64,000 bases of DNA. Source: Eledone cirrhosa (taxonomy: Eukaryota > Mollusca > Cephalopoda > Octopoda > Eledonidae). The DNA is taken from positions 2,857,360 through 2,921,359 of the forward strand of contig OZ024747.1 of assembly GCA_964016885.1 (NCBI GenBank), in the 5' to 3' direction. The notes beneath the pieces are model-generated. The model saw only the letters and a program-made list of their open reading frames with translations, was not told where the DNA came from and made no database searches. Made by a program: the position numbers and the translations under genes. This document shows, piece after piece, positions 55,386 to 64,000 of the stretch (within the stretch, counting starts at the first letter, position 1; each line of letters begins with the position of its first letter).

Positions 55386-55563
55386 TGATAGATTGGTAGA
55401 ATCGGTAGAGCATTGGACAACATGCTTGGTGACATAGAGTTACGTCCCTTTTACATTCTGAGTTCAAATTCTGCTGGGGTTAACTTTGCTTTTCAAGGCC
55501 GATAAAATAAAGTACCAGTAATGTACTGGGTAATTGCTGGCCTTGTGCTAAAAGTAGAAACAA
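55386..55563 (+). mobile_element. SINE family A, plus copy, intact 3' end
   Basis: Counterpart of the truncated SINE at 13118: 'gatagattggtagaatcggt', 'gagttcaaattctgctgg', 'gctaaaagtagaaacaatta'. This copy keeps the 3' end lost at 13 kb. Confidence 0.9.
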
Positions 55564-55839
55564 TTATTACAATTGTGTAAGAATGAATGAGTGAGGGTAA
55601 GAGGGGTGGTAGAAAGGATAAGAGGGGGAGATGAGAGACTAAATATTTTGCTGTATTTTACTGTTTAGTCAGGGATGGAGGAGCAGTCCCCATCACTCTT
55701 TTCTCAGACCTCCAAGCCTGGTGGGGGAGGGGGTGAAGAGGAAGGTATTCTAAAACTGGAGACCCTGGTATAAATGTTTGCAACAGGATCGACTATGCTA
55801 AAGACACCCTTAGCGCCATGTGGTGGTGTTAAATTGTTT

Positions 55840-55960
55840 GTTAGATTATATCTACCACCAAAGTAGGCCACAGCAGGATTTGAACTCAGAACACAAACAC
55901 CCAGAACAAATACAATAATGCATGCTGTCTGTTGTACTAACAATCCTACCAATCTACCAT
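55840..55960 (-). mobile_element. SINE family A remnant that seeded a minisatellite
   Basis: 'gccacagcaggatttgaact' then 'cagaacacaaac' is the B-box region. It runs into the first 37-bp unit at about 55919, where intact copies have the A-box-side head. Confidence 0.75.
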
Positions 55961-56556
55961 GCTGTCTGTTGTACTAACAATCCTACCAATCTACCATGCT
56001 GTCTGTTGTACTAACAATCCTACCAATCTACCATGCTGTCTGTTGTACTAACAATCCTACCAATCTACCATGCTGTCTGTTGTACTAACAATCCTACCAA
56101 TCTACCATGCTGTCTGTTGTACTAACAATCCTACCAATCTACCATGCTGTCTGTTGTACTAACAATCCTACCAATCTACCATGCTGTCTGTTGTACTAAC
56201 AATCCTACCAATCTACCATGCTGTCTGTTGTACTAACAATCCTACCAATCTACCATGCTGTCTGTTGTACTAACAATCCTACCAATCTACCATGCTGTCT
56301 GTTGTACTAACAATCCTACCAATCTACCATGCTGTCTGTTGTACTAACAATCCTACCAATCTACCATGCTGTCTGTTGTACTAACAATCCTACCAATCTA
56401 CCATGCTGTCTGTTGTACTAACAATCCTACCAATCTACCATGCTGTCTGTTGTACTAACAATCCTACCAATCTACCATGCTGTCTGTTGTACTAACAATC
56501 CTACCAATCTACCATGCTGTCTGTTGTACTAACAATCCTACCAATCTACCATGCTA
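55919..56556. repeat. 37-bp minisatellite, about 17 perfect units
   Basis: The unit is 'atgctgtctgttgtactaac' plus 'aatcctaccaatctacc', with no variation seen between units. The unit aligns with the SINE head segment 'catgttgtccaatgctctac' plus 'cgattctaccaatctatc' present at 13218-13260. On the complement each unit contains an A-box-like 'ttggtaggattgttagta'. Confidence 0.95.
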
Positions 56557-56986
56557 GGTTGGTACTTCTTTGTATCAACCCCAAGGCACAGAAAACAGCA
56601 ACAAGTTGCCTTCTCTATTCTGTTTGCCGAGCCCACAGGGTGGCCAGTGCATGGACCCCCATTTGCTTATAATAGTGAGAGATGGGGAGAGAGACCCCCA
56701 TTTGCTTATAATAGTGAGAGAGATGGGGCAGTGAGTGAAAAAAGAGAAAATATCACACCCTTGTTTACTTATTTATTTATTTGTATTTAGTATACTAGTT
56801 ATGGAACAATGAAGTATATGTTGTAGCCCCATGTAGCACCTATCACCACCCCCAGTAGCACAAAGTTTGTTCTCCTATCCTACACTGTAATGACTCTGCC
56901 TTAAGTTACACTATCTTATGTTCTAATAATGCTGGGGGTTGGAGGTAATATCAATTTTGTCTTGCACCCAACTTTGATAAAATAAT

Positions 56987-57174
56987 TGTTTCTACTTTTG
57001 GCACAAGGCCAGCAATTATCCCAGTGCATTACTGGTACTTTATTTTATCGACCCCGTAAGGACGAAAGGCAAAGTTAACCTTGGCGGGATTTGAACTCAG
57101 AATGGCAAGGGCCGTAACTCTATGCATCAAAGCATGGCATCCGACCCTCTACCGATACTGCCAACCCACCGCCC
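56987..57174 (-). mobile_element. SINE family A, young full-length copy with 14-bp target-site duplication
   Basis: 'tgtttctacttttggcacaa' to 'gccaacccaccgccc'. 'tttgataaaataat' flanks it at 56973-56986 and 57175-57188. Confidence 0.93.
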
Positions 57175-57188
57175 TTTGATAAAATAAT

Positions 57189-57277
57189 ACCAGTAATATA
57201 TATAGGGCTTATACAATTGAATAACCTCCTTTCCTACAAATGTGTGGCTTTGTGCCAAAGTTAAAAATCAATATTAT
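57189..57277 (+). mobile_element. Older SINE 3' fragment, target of the young insertion
   Basis: 'cctcctttcctacaaatgtg' and 'tggctttgtgccaaagttaa' are a decayed G-linker SINE end. Its upstream part (near 56560, 'ttggtacttctttgtatcaa') may lie on the other side of the young SINE. Confidence 0.55.
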
Positions 57278-57774
57278 TATATAGTTATGGCTTGTAAATT
57301 TCCTTTTAAAATCACTCCTACTATTTTATTGAATATTTTCTGATTTTAAGAACATTTCTTTTATTACTTATATTTTAGTAGCCATAAAAACCACCCAAAG
57401 TTAACATATGAATAACTTCTATTATAGCTGCCTTATAATCGTATCTGAACTGAATAGTAAAAAGCCTTAAAAATATTTAACAAAATATAAGGCCAATATA
57501 GTGTTGATGGCGTTGACTGTAACTGACACTAAATGTTACCATTTTGGTAGGTCTGGGTTAAGAACCAATGCCCATGCCCTTTACTGGACCTCCAAAACCA
57601 ATACCATTGATACTCTCCTTAAACTGTTATATGTCCACTCCTTTAAGAAAGACACAAGCAGGAATAAAGTTCCAGAGAGCTGACGTTTTGGGCAGGAATG
57701 ACCATCAATTTTTGGTCATATAGTCCTTGGCTTATATACGAGTATGTATATGGTATGTTTCATAATCTGAAAGG

Positions 57775-57972
57775 TGATCATACTGGTGTCACAACAAAAA
57801 AAGCACTCTGTCCACCCTGTAAAGTGACAGGCATTAAGAAGAGCATCCAGCTGTAGAAAACCAAACCAAAACCTGAGCATATGAAAAAGTTGTGGTCACC
57901 TGAGTGGTCTGGTCATATAATGTTACAGCATGAAAAAATAGACATTAAATGGTGAGGATGATGATGATGTTC
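57775..57972 (+). repeat. (GATG)-tailed dispersed repeat
   Basis: 'actggtgtcacaacaaaaaa', 'aagagcatccagctgtagaa', 'ggtggggtcacctgagtgg'-like body and (GATG)n tail. Confidence 0.65.
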
Positions 57973-58435
57973 TATAAGAGCTCCCTTTGTTCCAAGGTCT
58001 CCCATACTGTTCAAGCACATTTGGCCCCTAAAACTGATGAGGAGCAGTGTGCAACTAATTCAACAATCTCTAAGCAAGATTTAAAATTCAGCTTTGTAAG
58101 GGAAAAAAAAATAATGATCATTGGTTCCAGTCAGTGAGCTGGGGGGGGGGATCTTTGTTATCCTCAGAGCTGCATGTTACCTTATTCCATGTATTACAAC
58201 ACCATCATGGGTAGATAAGTGGGGCAACAGTTCAGACAACTTTCATGCTTTGTTCTCAGCTTGAAAGACCTGACATACACATATACTCTATTGTTACCAA
58301 TGGAACATTTATCATACCATGCTTCATCTAGAACTTTCTTGTGAAGCAAACTTAAATAATCTTCCTTGACTACTCATGCATAAATTCCTCAAAACACAGC
58401 CCTATGTGACATACCAATACCAAAACCTTGTCTTG

Positions 58436-58484
58436 TCAAACATACTAACCATTAGGTGCATGGCCTAATGGTTAGTATGTTTGA
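58436..58484. repeat. Hairpin at a SINE 5' end, 21-bp perfect arms
   Basis: 58436-58456 is the exact complement of 58464-58484; loop 'tgcatgg'. The right arm is the tRNA-like start of the family B SINE ('cctaatggttagtatg'). Confidence 0.92.
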
Positions 58485-58735
58485 TGTACAATCATAGTGT
58501 CATTGGTTCAATTCTTGGACCAAATTCTGTGTTGTGTTCTTGGGCAGAACACTTTATTTCACATTACCCAGTACACTCAGCTGACAATGAGTACTAGCTT
58601 TAATTGGAGAGTTAATCCTGGGATAGACCAGTGTCCTATCTAGGAAGAGTCTTGTAATTTCAGTTGCTAATGCCAAAAAAACTGGGTATAAGCACCAGCC
58701 TATTGAGCCTTTGGCTTAGAACAAACTTTAACTTT
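58447..58735 (+). mobile_element. SINE family B, plus copy
   Basis: A-box-like 'tggcctaatggttagtatg', B-box-like 'ttggttcaattcttgg', body 'gggcagaacactttatttca', 3' end 'agaacaaactttaactt'. Confidence 0.75.
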
Positions 58736-59160
58736 TAACTTAGTTTTGATACTTTTGTTTATGTCATGCAAATTTTCATTTGTGAGTGTTGAACTGTGAC
58801 TGAGCTTGTGAATGTATCTCTGATTATTTTTTCTAAATTTCGTTTTCAAACATTTGAGAATTGTTCTCCCATTTTCTTCTATGGAGATGTATGCAGTGCT
58901 GGTTGCTTTCTTTCTTTAAACTTCTTACTGCACCTCTAGTAAAGGAAGCTGTATAGAATAGGTCATAAACAGGTTTTCAGAAACAAGAATATTTGAATGA
59001 CAGATCTTTTGTTTAGCCGAGGTTTTGAGATAGAAATCAAAATGTTTCGTAGACTCAATATTTGCAAAATAATCCTAAACTGGAAAAAAAAAATGTTCAT
59101 CCAGTAACACTTGGTAATAATCCAGTTGTCTTGTATCTTGAGAGCCATTATATACGTCAA
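58736..59160. other. AT-rich DNA, no gene recognised
   Basis: Nothing recognised. Confidence 0.5.
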
Positions 59161-59167
59161 AACACAA

Positions 59168-59258
59168 TGATAATAATAATAATAATGATGATGATGATGA
59201 TGATGATGATAATAATAACAATAATAATAATGAGGATAATAGTAATAATATATATATA
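59168..59258. repeat. (AAT)n/(GAT)n tract then (TA)n
   Basis: Met/Ile open frame here is an artefact. Confidence 0.9.
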
Positions 59259-59361
59259 TATGTTTATCCCAAGTTCAATCGGGGGTAACCACAGCAGAGT
59301 ATAAATATTTAAATAGAAATGGCTTCTACAGGACTAGAACTGTTTCATTCGGGAGATGATG

Positions 59362-59408
59362 ATTTTACAATTTGGTTTTGTAAATCTACAAAAACCAAAT
59401 TGTAAAAT
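59362..59408. repeat. Hairpin, about 21-nt arms
   Basis: 'attttacaatttggttttgt' pairs with 'acaaaaaccaaattgtaaaa' across 'aaatc'; one bulge. Confidence 0.85.
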
Positions 59409-59774
59409 TATATTATAATAAAATAAAATAAAATTATTTAGAACTACAAGTGAAGTCATTCTTTTCCTCATTTTAAATATACCTAACTGTACCAAGGATT
59501 TCACACATTTTCCAATATATATTTATATATATGTATATATATATATATTTCTTTTAGCAGTAAGCTTTATCTGCTCCTAATAAGTTTCATCATAAGGAAT
59601 AGGTTCCCTATACTATATAATCATCAAAATAAGAGAAAAATGTGACTTTCTGATAAAAGACATTGAGGAAGGAAAATATATCTTTTTAAGAAGGCAAAAC
59701 AAAAAGGAATGTTTCTGAGAAATGGTTGAATGGAGGAAACTTTGTATCATCATATTTATATGATGGAGAGAAAA

Positions 59775-59800
59775 AATAAATAGATAAATAAACAAACAAA

Positions 59801-59839
<39 letters not shown>

Positions 59840-59842
59840 AAA
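59775..59842. repeat. (AAAT)n microsatellite
   Basis: About 15 AAAT units with two 'aaac' variants; the Leu/Phe/Ile minus frame is an artefact. Confidence 0.9.
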
Positions 59843-60575
59843 ATATTTCTCTCCAAAAGAAGAAAATCAATAAATGAATATAACAATATGGTATGGCTAA
59901 CAAAAATAGCAAGAACACCATCGAAGGTTGATAGCAAATTTTATATGAATTTTAAGTACATGCAACATAAGGAACAGGAAATATGTGACCAAGAATAAGT
60001 GGATTTCTAAATGACCTAACGGAAACACCCTGATGGGAAAACTTGTCAAATTTCAATGACAATCTGAATCTATTAAAAGATTATTTGAAGAAAGTCATGG
60101 AGAGAGAGAGCTGTTGCCATAGGCTACCAACAGCTAAAGCCACATTATAGGACATTTCTGCAAGGTAACTTTAGAAAAAGCTCCTAACACAGCTGGAAGT
60201 GATTTTATTGCATGTATAGCAACACAGTAATAAAAATTATTGCTTATATATTAAATGAAATATGTTGAAGTTAGATTTCATAGTTATTCCTTAGCAAAAC
60301 AGAATAGCAAGATGTTAATATCACAAGCCACCTTTGATTAAGTTAATCTTATTATAATCTTAGGTTGTCAATGTTGATAGAATGTTGCATCATCAACTTC
60401 TGAAGATACATATGTGTGGAGAACTGCAAGAAATAACATGGCCAGTAAAATCTTGAGGTGGCTCTACAAAGATCAACTACAGTGACTTTCTAAATCTTTA
60501 GTCTTCATGCTCCTTTGTAAATAGTGGATCTCTCTGATTGTCCCCTCATGAGGAGAAAATACCTGGATGGATGTC
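59843..60575. other. AT-rich DNA, no gene recognised
   Basis: Nothing recognised. Confidence 0.5.
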
Positions 60576-60668
60576 ATTGCCTTTCATCCTTACGGGGTCG
60601 ATAAAATAAAGTACCAGTAATGCACTGGGGTAATTGCTGGCCTTGTGCCAAAAGTAGAAACAATTATT
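60576..60668 (+). mobile_element. SINE family A, 5'-truncated plus copy
   Basis: 'tgcctttcatccttacgggg' to 'aaaagtagaaacaatta'; the tRNA head and B box are absent. Confidence 0.88.
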
Positions 60669-60779
60669 TAGAAAGGAAAATAACTGGATTAGAAATATAG
60701 GCATTTTGAGGGATCCACGAAAATTAGTAATTATTTCATTACTAAGACAGTAACTAAAAACATCTGACTGATAAAATGA

Positions 60780-61030
60780 CAAATCAGTCAATCATATTGG
60801 TGGCCTCCCCACAGCCCCAGTGGACAGAATGAAGTAGGAGTTTCCCCAGAGGAGGGCAAGGGAGACACGCTGGAAAAGCCATTCCAGCTCACAAGGCTCA
60901 CACCTGCGGCTGGCCAGCTCAGCATCTATGGTGGTGAGTAGGGAGGAAGCCCTAGGGCCTAAGACACCAGAAGTCTCCACTGCCAAGGGTACAACTGCAA
61001 ACCTGTCGGAGAGCGACCGGTATTTAGAAA
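60780..61030 (-). pseudogene. LINE remnant: C-terminal RT-associated region
   Basis: Minus translation KYRSLSDRFAVVPLAVETSG then VLGPRASSLLTTIDAELASR and WLFQRVSLALLWGNSYFILS. This matches the 'Y..L...F.F.P.AVET.G......FL..L...LFQR.S.A.Q.GN' block found near the C-terminus of many non-LTR retrotransposon proteins. GC-rich compared with its surroundings, which suggests a younger or different source. No intact ORF remains. Confidence 0.72.
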
Positions 61031-61227
61031 GTAACCATAAGGAGGAAGCTGATAGAAAATGTTGCTGGAAGGAAGCAGGCTGATAAAAAATTACTTAGCT
61101 ACAGCCCAAATTATCATGTCTTTGTTGCTAAGTTTCTATTAGGCCAAATTAAAAAGGCTTATACAAACATCTTAGAACACAGGTAGGTGAAAACTTGTGA
61201 CAGGGCAAGCAGTCAGTAGGAGGACTT

Positions 61228-61560
61228 ATCATTATTTGTAAATCCACTTTTCCATGCTGGCATGGGTTGGACAGGTCCTTCTCAGTACAGCATCTCTCCA
61301 CTTGTTATGTTCCTTCAACATCTCCTCTGCCAGTCTCAGTGATTTGAGGTCAGCTCTCACAACCTCTGCCCAGATCATTCTAGGTCGTCCTCTATTTTGG
61401 CTTTCTTCCACTGGGATTTCCTGGCATTTCTTCACCCACTGGTCACTGTCCATTCACATCACATGTCCAGACTAACACAATCTTCTCTCCTACACACCAT
61501 CTTGGATTCCCCTTAAGCCCAGCTTCTGTCACAGCTCATCCAAGCTCTACCTTTATGTGC
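61228..61560 (-). pseudogene. LINE C-terminal remnant, best-preserved copy
   Basis: Minus translation MDSDQWVKKCQEIPVEESQN then RGRPRMIWAEVVRADLKSLR and LAEEMLKEHNKWRDAVLRR. 'GRPR..W.EVVR.DLKSL' followed by 'KWRDAV' is the classic tail of ORF2 in several LINE clades. It begins with GHVxxMD-like sequence just upstream with a shifted frame. Confidence 0.8.
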
Positions 61561-61830
61561 AATGTAAATGTGAGAGAAAAACAGAGAAAGAACTCTATAT
61601 TATAAAGTTTATATTCCTCTGCTCTATTTTAATCAAAACATCTTTAAGTTATATTGGCATCAGAACCTTTTAGATGTATATCAAATTGGCATATATTTCT
61701 TAAAAGAACCAAGAAATAAATGGAAATTTACAGTTATTTATTTAATTTTTCCTAATCAATATTTCATTCATATCACTTGAAAGGAATTGATTATCATTAA
61801 TATTAGTATTTCGTATAAATCACATACATA

Positions 61831-61868
<38 letters not shown>

Positions 61869-62760
61869 ATCTCTTATAAGCGAACTATTTAATTCAATTT
61901 CTATTAAGTTAAGCTTCATAGAAATTAATGTAATGATTGCCCTATAAAATATGAAGACTGCCACCTACATTTCTGATGAAATTTGATCTTAATGAGATTG
62001 TTAAGAGTGAGGAGAAGGAAATTCATAAAATAAACTTGAATGAATGGAAGAAAAAAAACGATCAGTATTTTTGCATATTTATAATGTGAAATGAAAAATA
62101 GGAACTGCTAACTGAAAAGACTTTGATAATTCTCAATCTAACTGAAACTGAGTGCCAAAATTATCAATGTCTCTTATTAAGTGACATATGAATGACTGAA
62201 TAATTTACCATAGATATTTTATTAATGCTGAATGAATAATTTACCATAGATAAATTTGTTTTTCCTGTTTTCCTTCTCCAAGTATGAGTGGGATTGTTTT
62301 TTGCGAAAATTCTAATATGTGTGTATATTGATAATGTAAGTGTTTCTAGACTTGAATTATAGAAGTAGAATTTAAAGTAAATTGTTGTCAGTTAGGAAGG
62401 AATACTGAAACAATCTATCTATACTAGACATTTAGTTAATTCTGAATACACTGACAAATATATGTTCTTCATACAGCCACAAATGTATTGGACACATCAT
62501 CACTATTGTATCCTAGAGTCATTGGGTATAGAGGTCTTACAACACATTTTTATGGCTTTCCATATCTTCATGGATAAAAAGGAGATCATTCAAGTCTTGT
62601 TCCCATCAGTTAGCTGATGAAAACCCAACAGAAACTTTTACTCTCCATTTTGTCAAATTTTCTGCACAAAAGAATGAAGACACAAACCATTACATCTGGG
62701 ATCATACATAATATCTTCCCTTGGCAGACGTCAAACTGGAATAAAAGAATGTCATTCAAC
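61561..62760. other. AT-rich DNA, no gene recognised
   Basis: (TA)n at 61838-61868. 'tgaataatttaccatagata' occurs twice (near 62197 and 62232), a short tandem duplication. Nothing else. Confidence 0.5.
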
Positions 62761-62767
62761 TTGAAGC

Positions 62768-62965
62768 TGGCCTTTTTAGTTTTAAGATGGTTAACATTTA
62801 TTTTAATTTAATACCTGTAGGTACAACTTTTCAATTCCAATTACTTGCACCAAGCTAACTTTGATTCGTAAAATGTGTGTGTGTGTGTGTGTGGGGGGGG
62901 GGGGTTGCTGTGTATTCTAATTTTTTGTGTATGAGGGGGAACCCGAAGGTCTAAATAAACCCAAC
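62768..62965 (+). repeat. Dispersed repeat family K with (TG)n(G)n
   Basis: 'ttttagttttaagatggtta', 'aatttaatacctgtagg', 'cttgcaccaagctaactttg', then (TG)n and about 12 G. Confidence 0.7.
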
Positions 62966-62984
62966 CCTGTCCTTCTTGATGTAG

Positions 62985-63225
62985 AATCTGGTACAGAGAG
63001 ATTGAAAGTGGATTCAATCCTTGTCAATATTAGTGGCTACCTTACTGAGGTGTCAGGTGATGCCTGTGAGGGTATTTCATTGTTTCAGCTCCTTAGCCAC
63101 CTCATCACCTGTGGTAATGCATGTTGGTTTGCATCTAAAATTTCCAACGACCCTTGTAGTCTGTGACCGATTGACACACTTAGTGTTGAATTGATGTTTT
63201 ATTTTTCTCTCACTTTGAATAATTT
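62985..63225 (+). repeat. Dispersed repeat family H, longest copy
   Basis: 'gtcaatattagtggctacct', 'gaggtgtcaggtgatgcctg', 'cagctccttagccacctcat' and 'gaccgattgacacacttagt', the last shared with 14605-14692. GC-richer than its flanks; probably the 3' part of a LINE. Confidence 0.6.
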
Positions 63226-64000
63226 CTGGTGTGTTTGAAGACCGTATTCATCCAAAACACATCAAAAGCAATAAGAAAAACATAAATGTCATTATTTAAA
63301 GTGAAATGAGTAAGTTTTAACGAAAATTCCTACTGTGTACCCCCACCAGTTAACTAAAAAATAAATGGATAGCTCCTGGTGGCTAGATTCGTTCCAAACA
63401 TACCAAAAACCCAGAGGAAAACCATAATGTTCACCTCTGATGCAAAATGGGTGTAATTGTAAGCATTAACCAAAACTTATGATATTAGAGAAATACACTC
63501 CCTATCGATTTCAATAGGGAAATAATTCATTTTCTCCAGCTTTTTGTGTGCTATCAAAAAAAAAAAAAAGGGAGAAAATGGTAAAGAGTACTTCAGGTGA
63601 AGGGTGGAGTCTGAACATCCCCCATTTAAGAGATACGTTTCATTGATAGCACAAAAAAAAAGAACAAAAAAACAACAACAAAGAAAAAATTTCCCAATGA
63701 AAAAAAATCACCCAATTTTAAAGGTTTCCAATTTAAAGTAAAATCTTCATAATTTTGTATAAAAACCTTACATCAATGAAATAAATAATTTTAGTAAATC
63801 CTTTGAAACTCTTCATTAATTAATTAAAATAAAGTATATTTTATTAGAAATGCCGTCATGAAAGGGTTAAAATTTAATTTAATTTAATCCTGTATCCTCA
63901 GAGACTTAACAAAATATAGAAATATGTACGAACTTACAATCTCAAAAAGAAAATGTCCAAACATTACGATGATAACTAAAAAGAATAACTATTTAGCCAG
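63226..64000. other. AT-rich DNA with A runs, no gene recognised
   Basis: A runs near 63557 and 63650. 'tgctatcaaaaaaa' (63550) and 'tgatagcacaaaaaaa' (63643) form a weak inverted pair. Confidence 0.5.

Noticed and set aside
55919..56556. Possible CRISPR array (37-bp repeat)
   Set aside because: Units follow each other directly with no spacer variation; it is a tandem minisatellite.

Overview
This window looks like repeat-dominated, AT-rich, non-coding DNA from a large invertebrate genome, most likely a cephalopod mollusc (octopus-like). That assignment is an inference. It rests on dozens of copies of a tRNA-derived SINE whose 3' half reads 'aataaagtaccagtaat...gctggccttgtgcc...aaacaattatt', a family type I associate with cephalopods. 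It also rests on non-LTR retrotransposon (LINE) 3' ends carrying (GATG)n tails, on long (TA)n, (ACT)n and (GGT)n tracts, and on the very low gene density. There are no bacterial features: no operons, no rRNA and no functional tRNA gene.

Layout. 1-3.7 kb is one giant inverted repeat made of two 5'-truncated, head-to-head copies of a Penelope-like retroelement. The longer copy keeps reverse transcriptase plus GIY-YIG endonuclease domains, and the 1241-bp arms appear identical. 4-13 kb holds microsatellites, a 17-bp minisatellite that expanded inside a SINE (8.2-8.8 kb), a GC-richer TA-flanked hairpin (10.8 kb), a 0.5-kb foldback structure carrying octamer motifs (11.4-11.9 kb) and a LINE endonuclease remnant (11.9-12.6 kb). 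13.1-14.4 kb is a SINE plus about 950 bp of (ACT)n. The same unit recurs inverted at 54.9-55.6 kb. 15-27 kb is dense in SINEs and LINE fragments, including a dead reverse transcriptase at 23.3-23.7 kb. 27-38 kb holds several families of foldback elements embedded in (TA)n tracts and a perfect 63-bp-arm palindrome at 30.5 kb. 38-43 kb has more SINEs.

Genes. The best host-gene signal is two plus-strand exons, 43012-43162 and 44905-45170. They have consensus splice sites, an exactly matching phase and a stop codon. Joined they give about 138 residues with a proline-rich C-terminus, followed by a repeat-poor 3' UTR with several AATAAA signals. I do not recognise the protein. A weaker single candidate exon lies on the minus strand at 34940-35213. 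46-64 kb is again repeats, including a second SINE-derived minisatellite (37-bp unit, 55.92-56.56 kb) and two LINE C-terminal remnants (60.8-61.5 kb).

The recurring theme is inverted-repeat DNA and SINE-seeded tandem arrays. Two unrelated minisatellites grew from the same internal tRNA-like segment of the same SINE family, and at least three hairpin families sit inside (TA)n tracts. All identities and arm lengths were read by eye. No alignment or database search was run.
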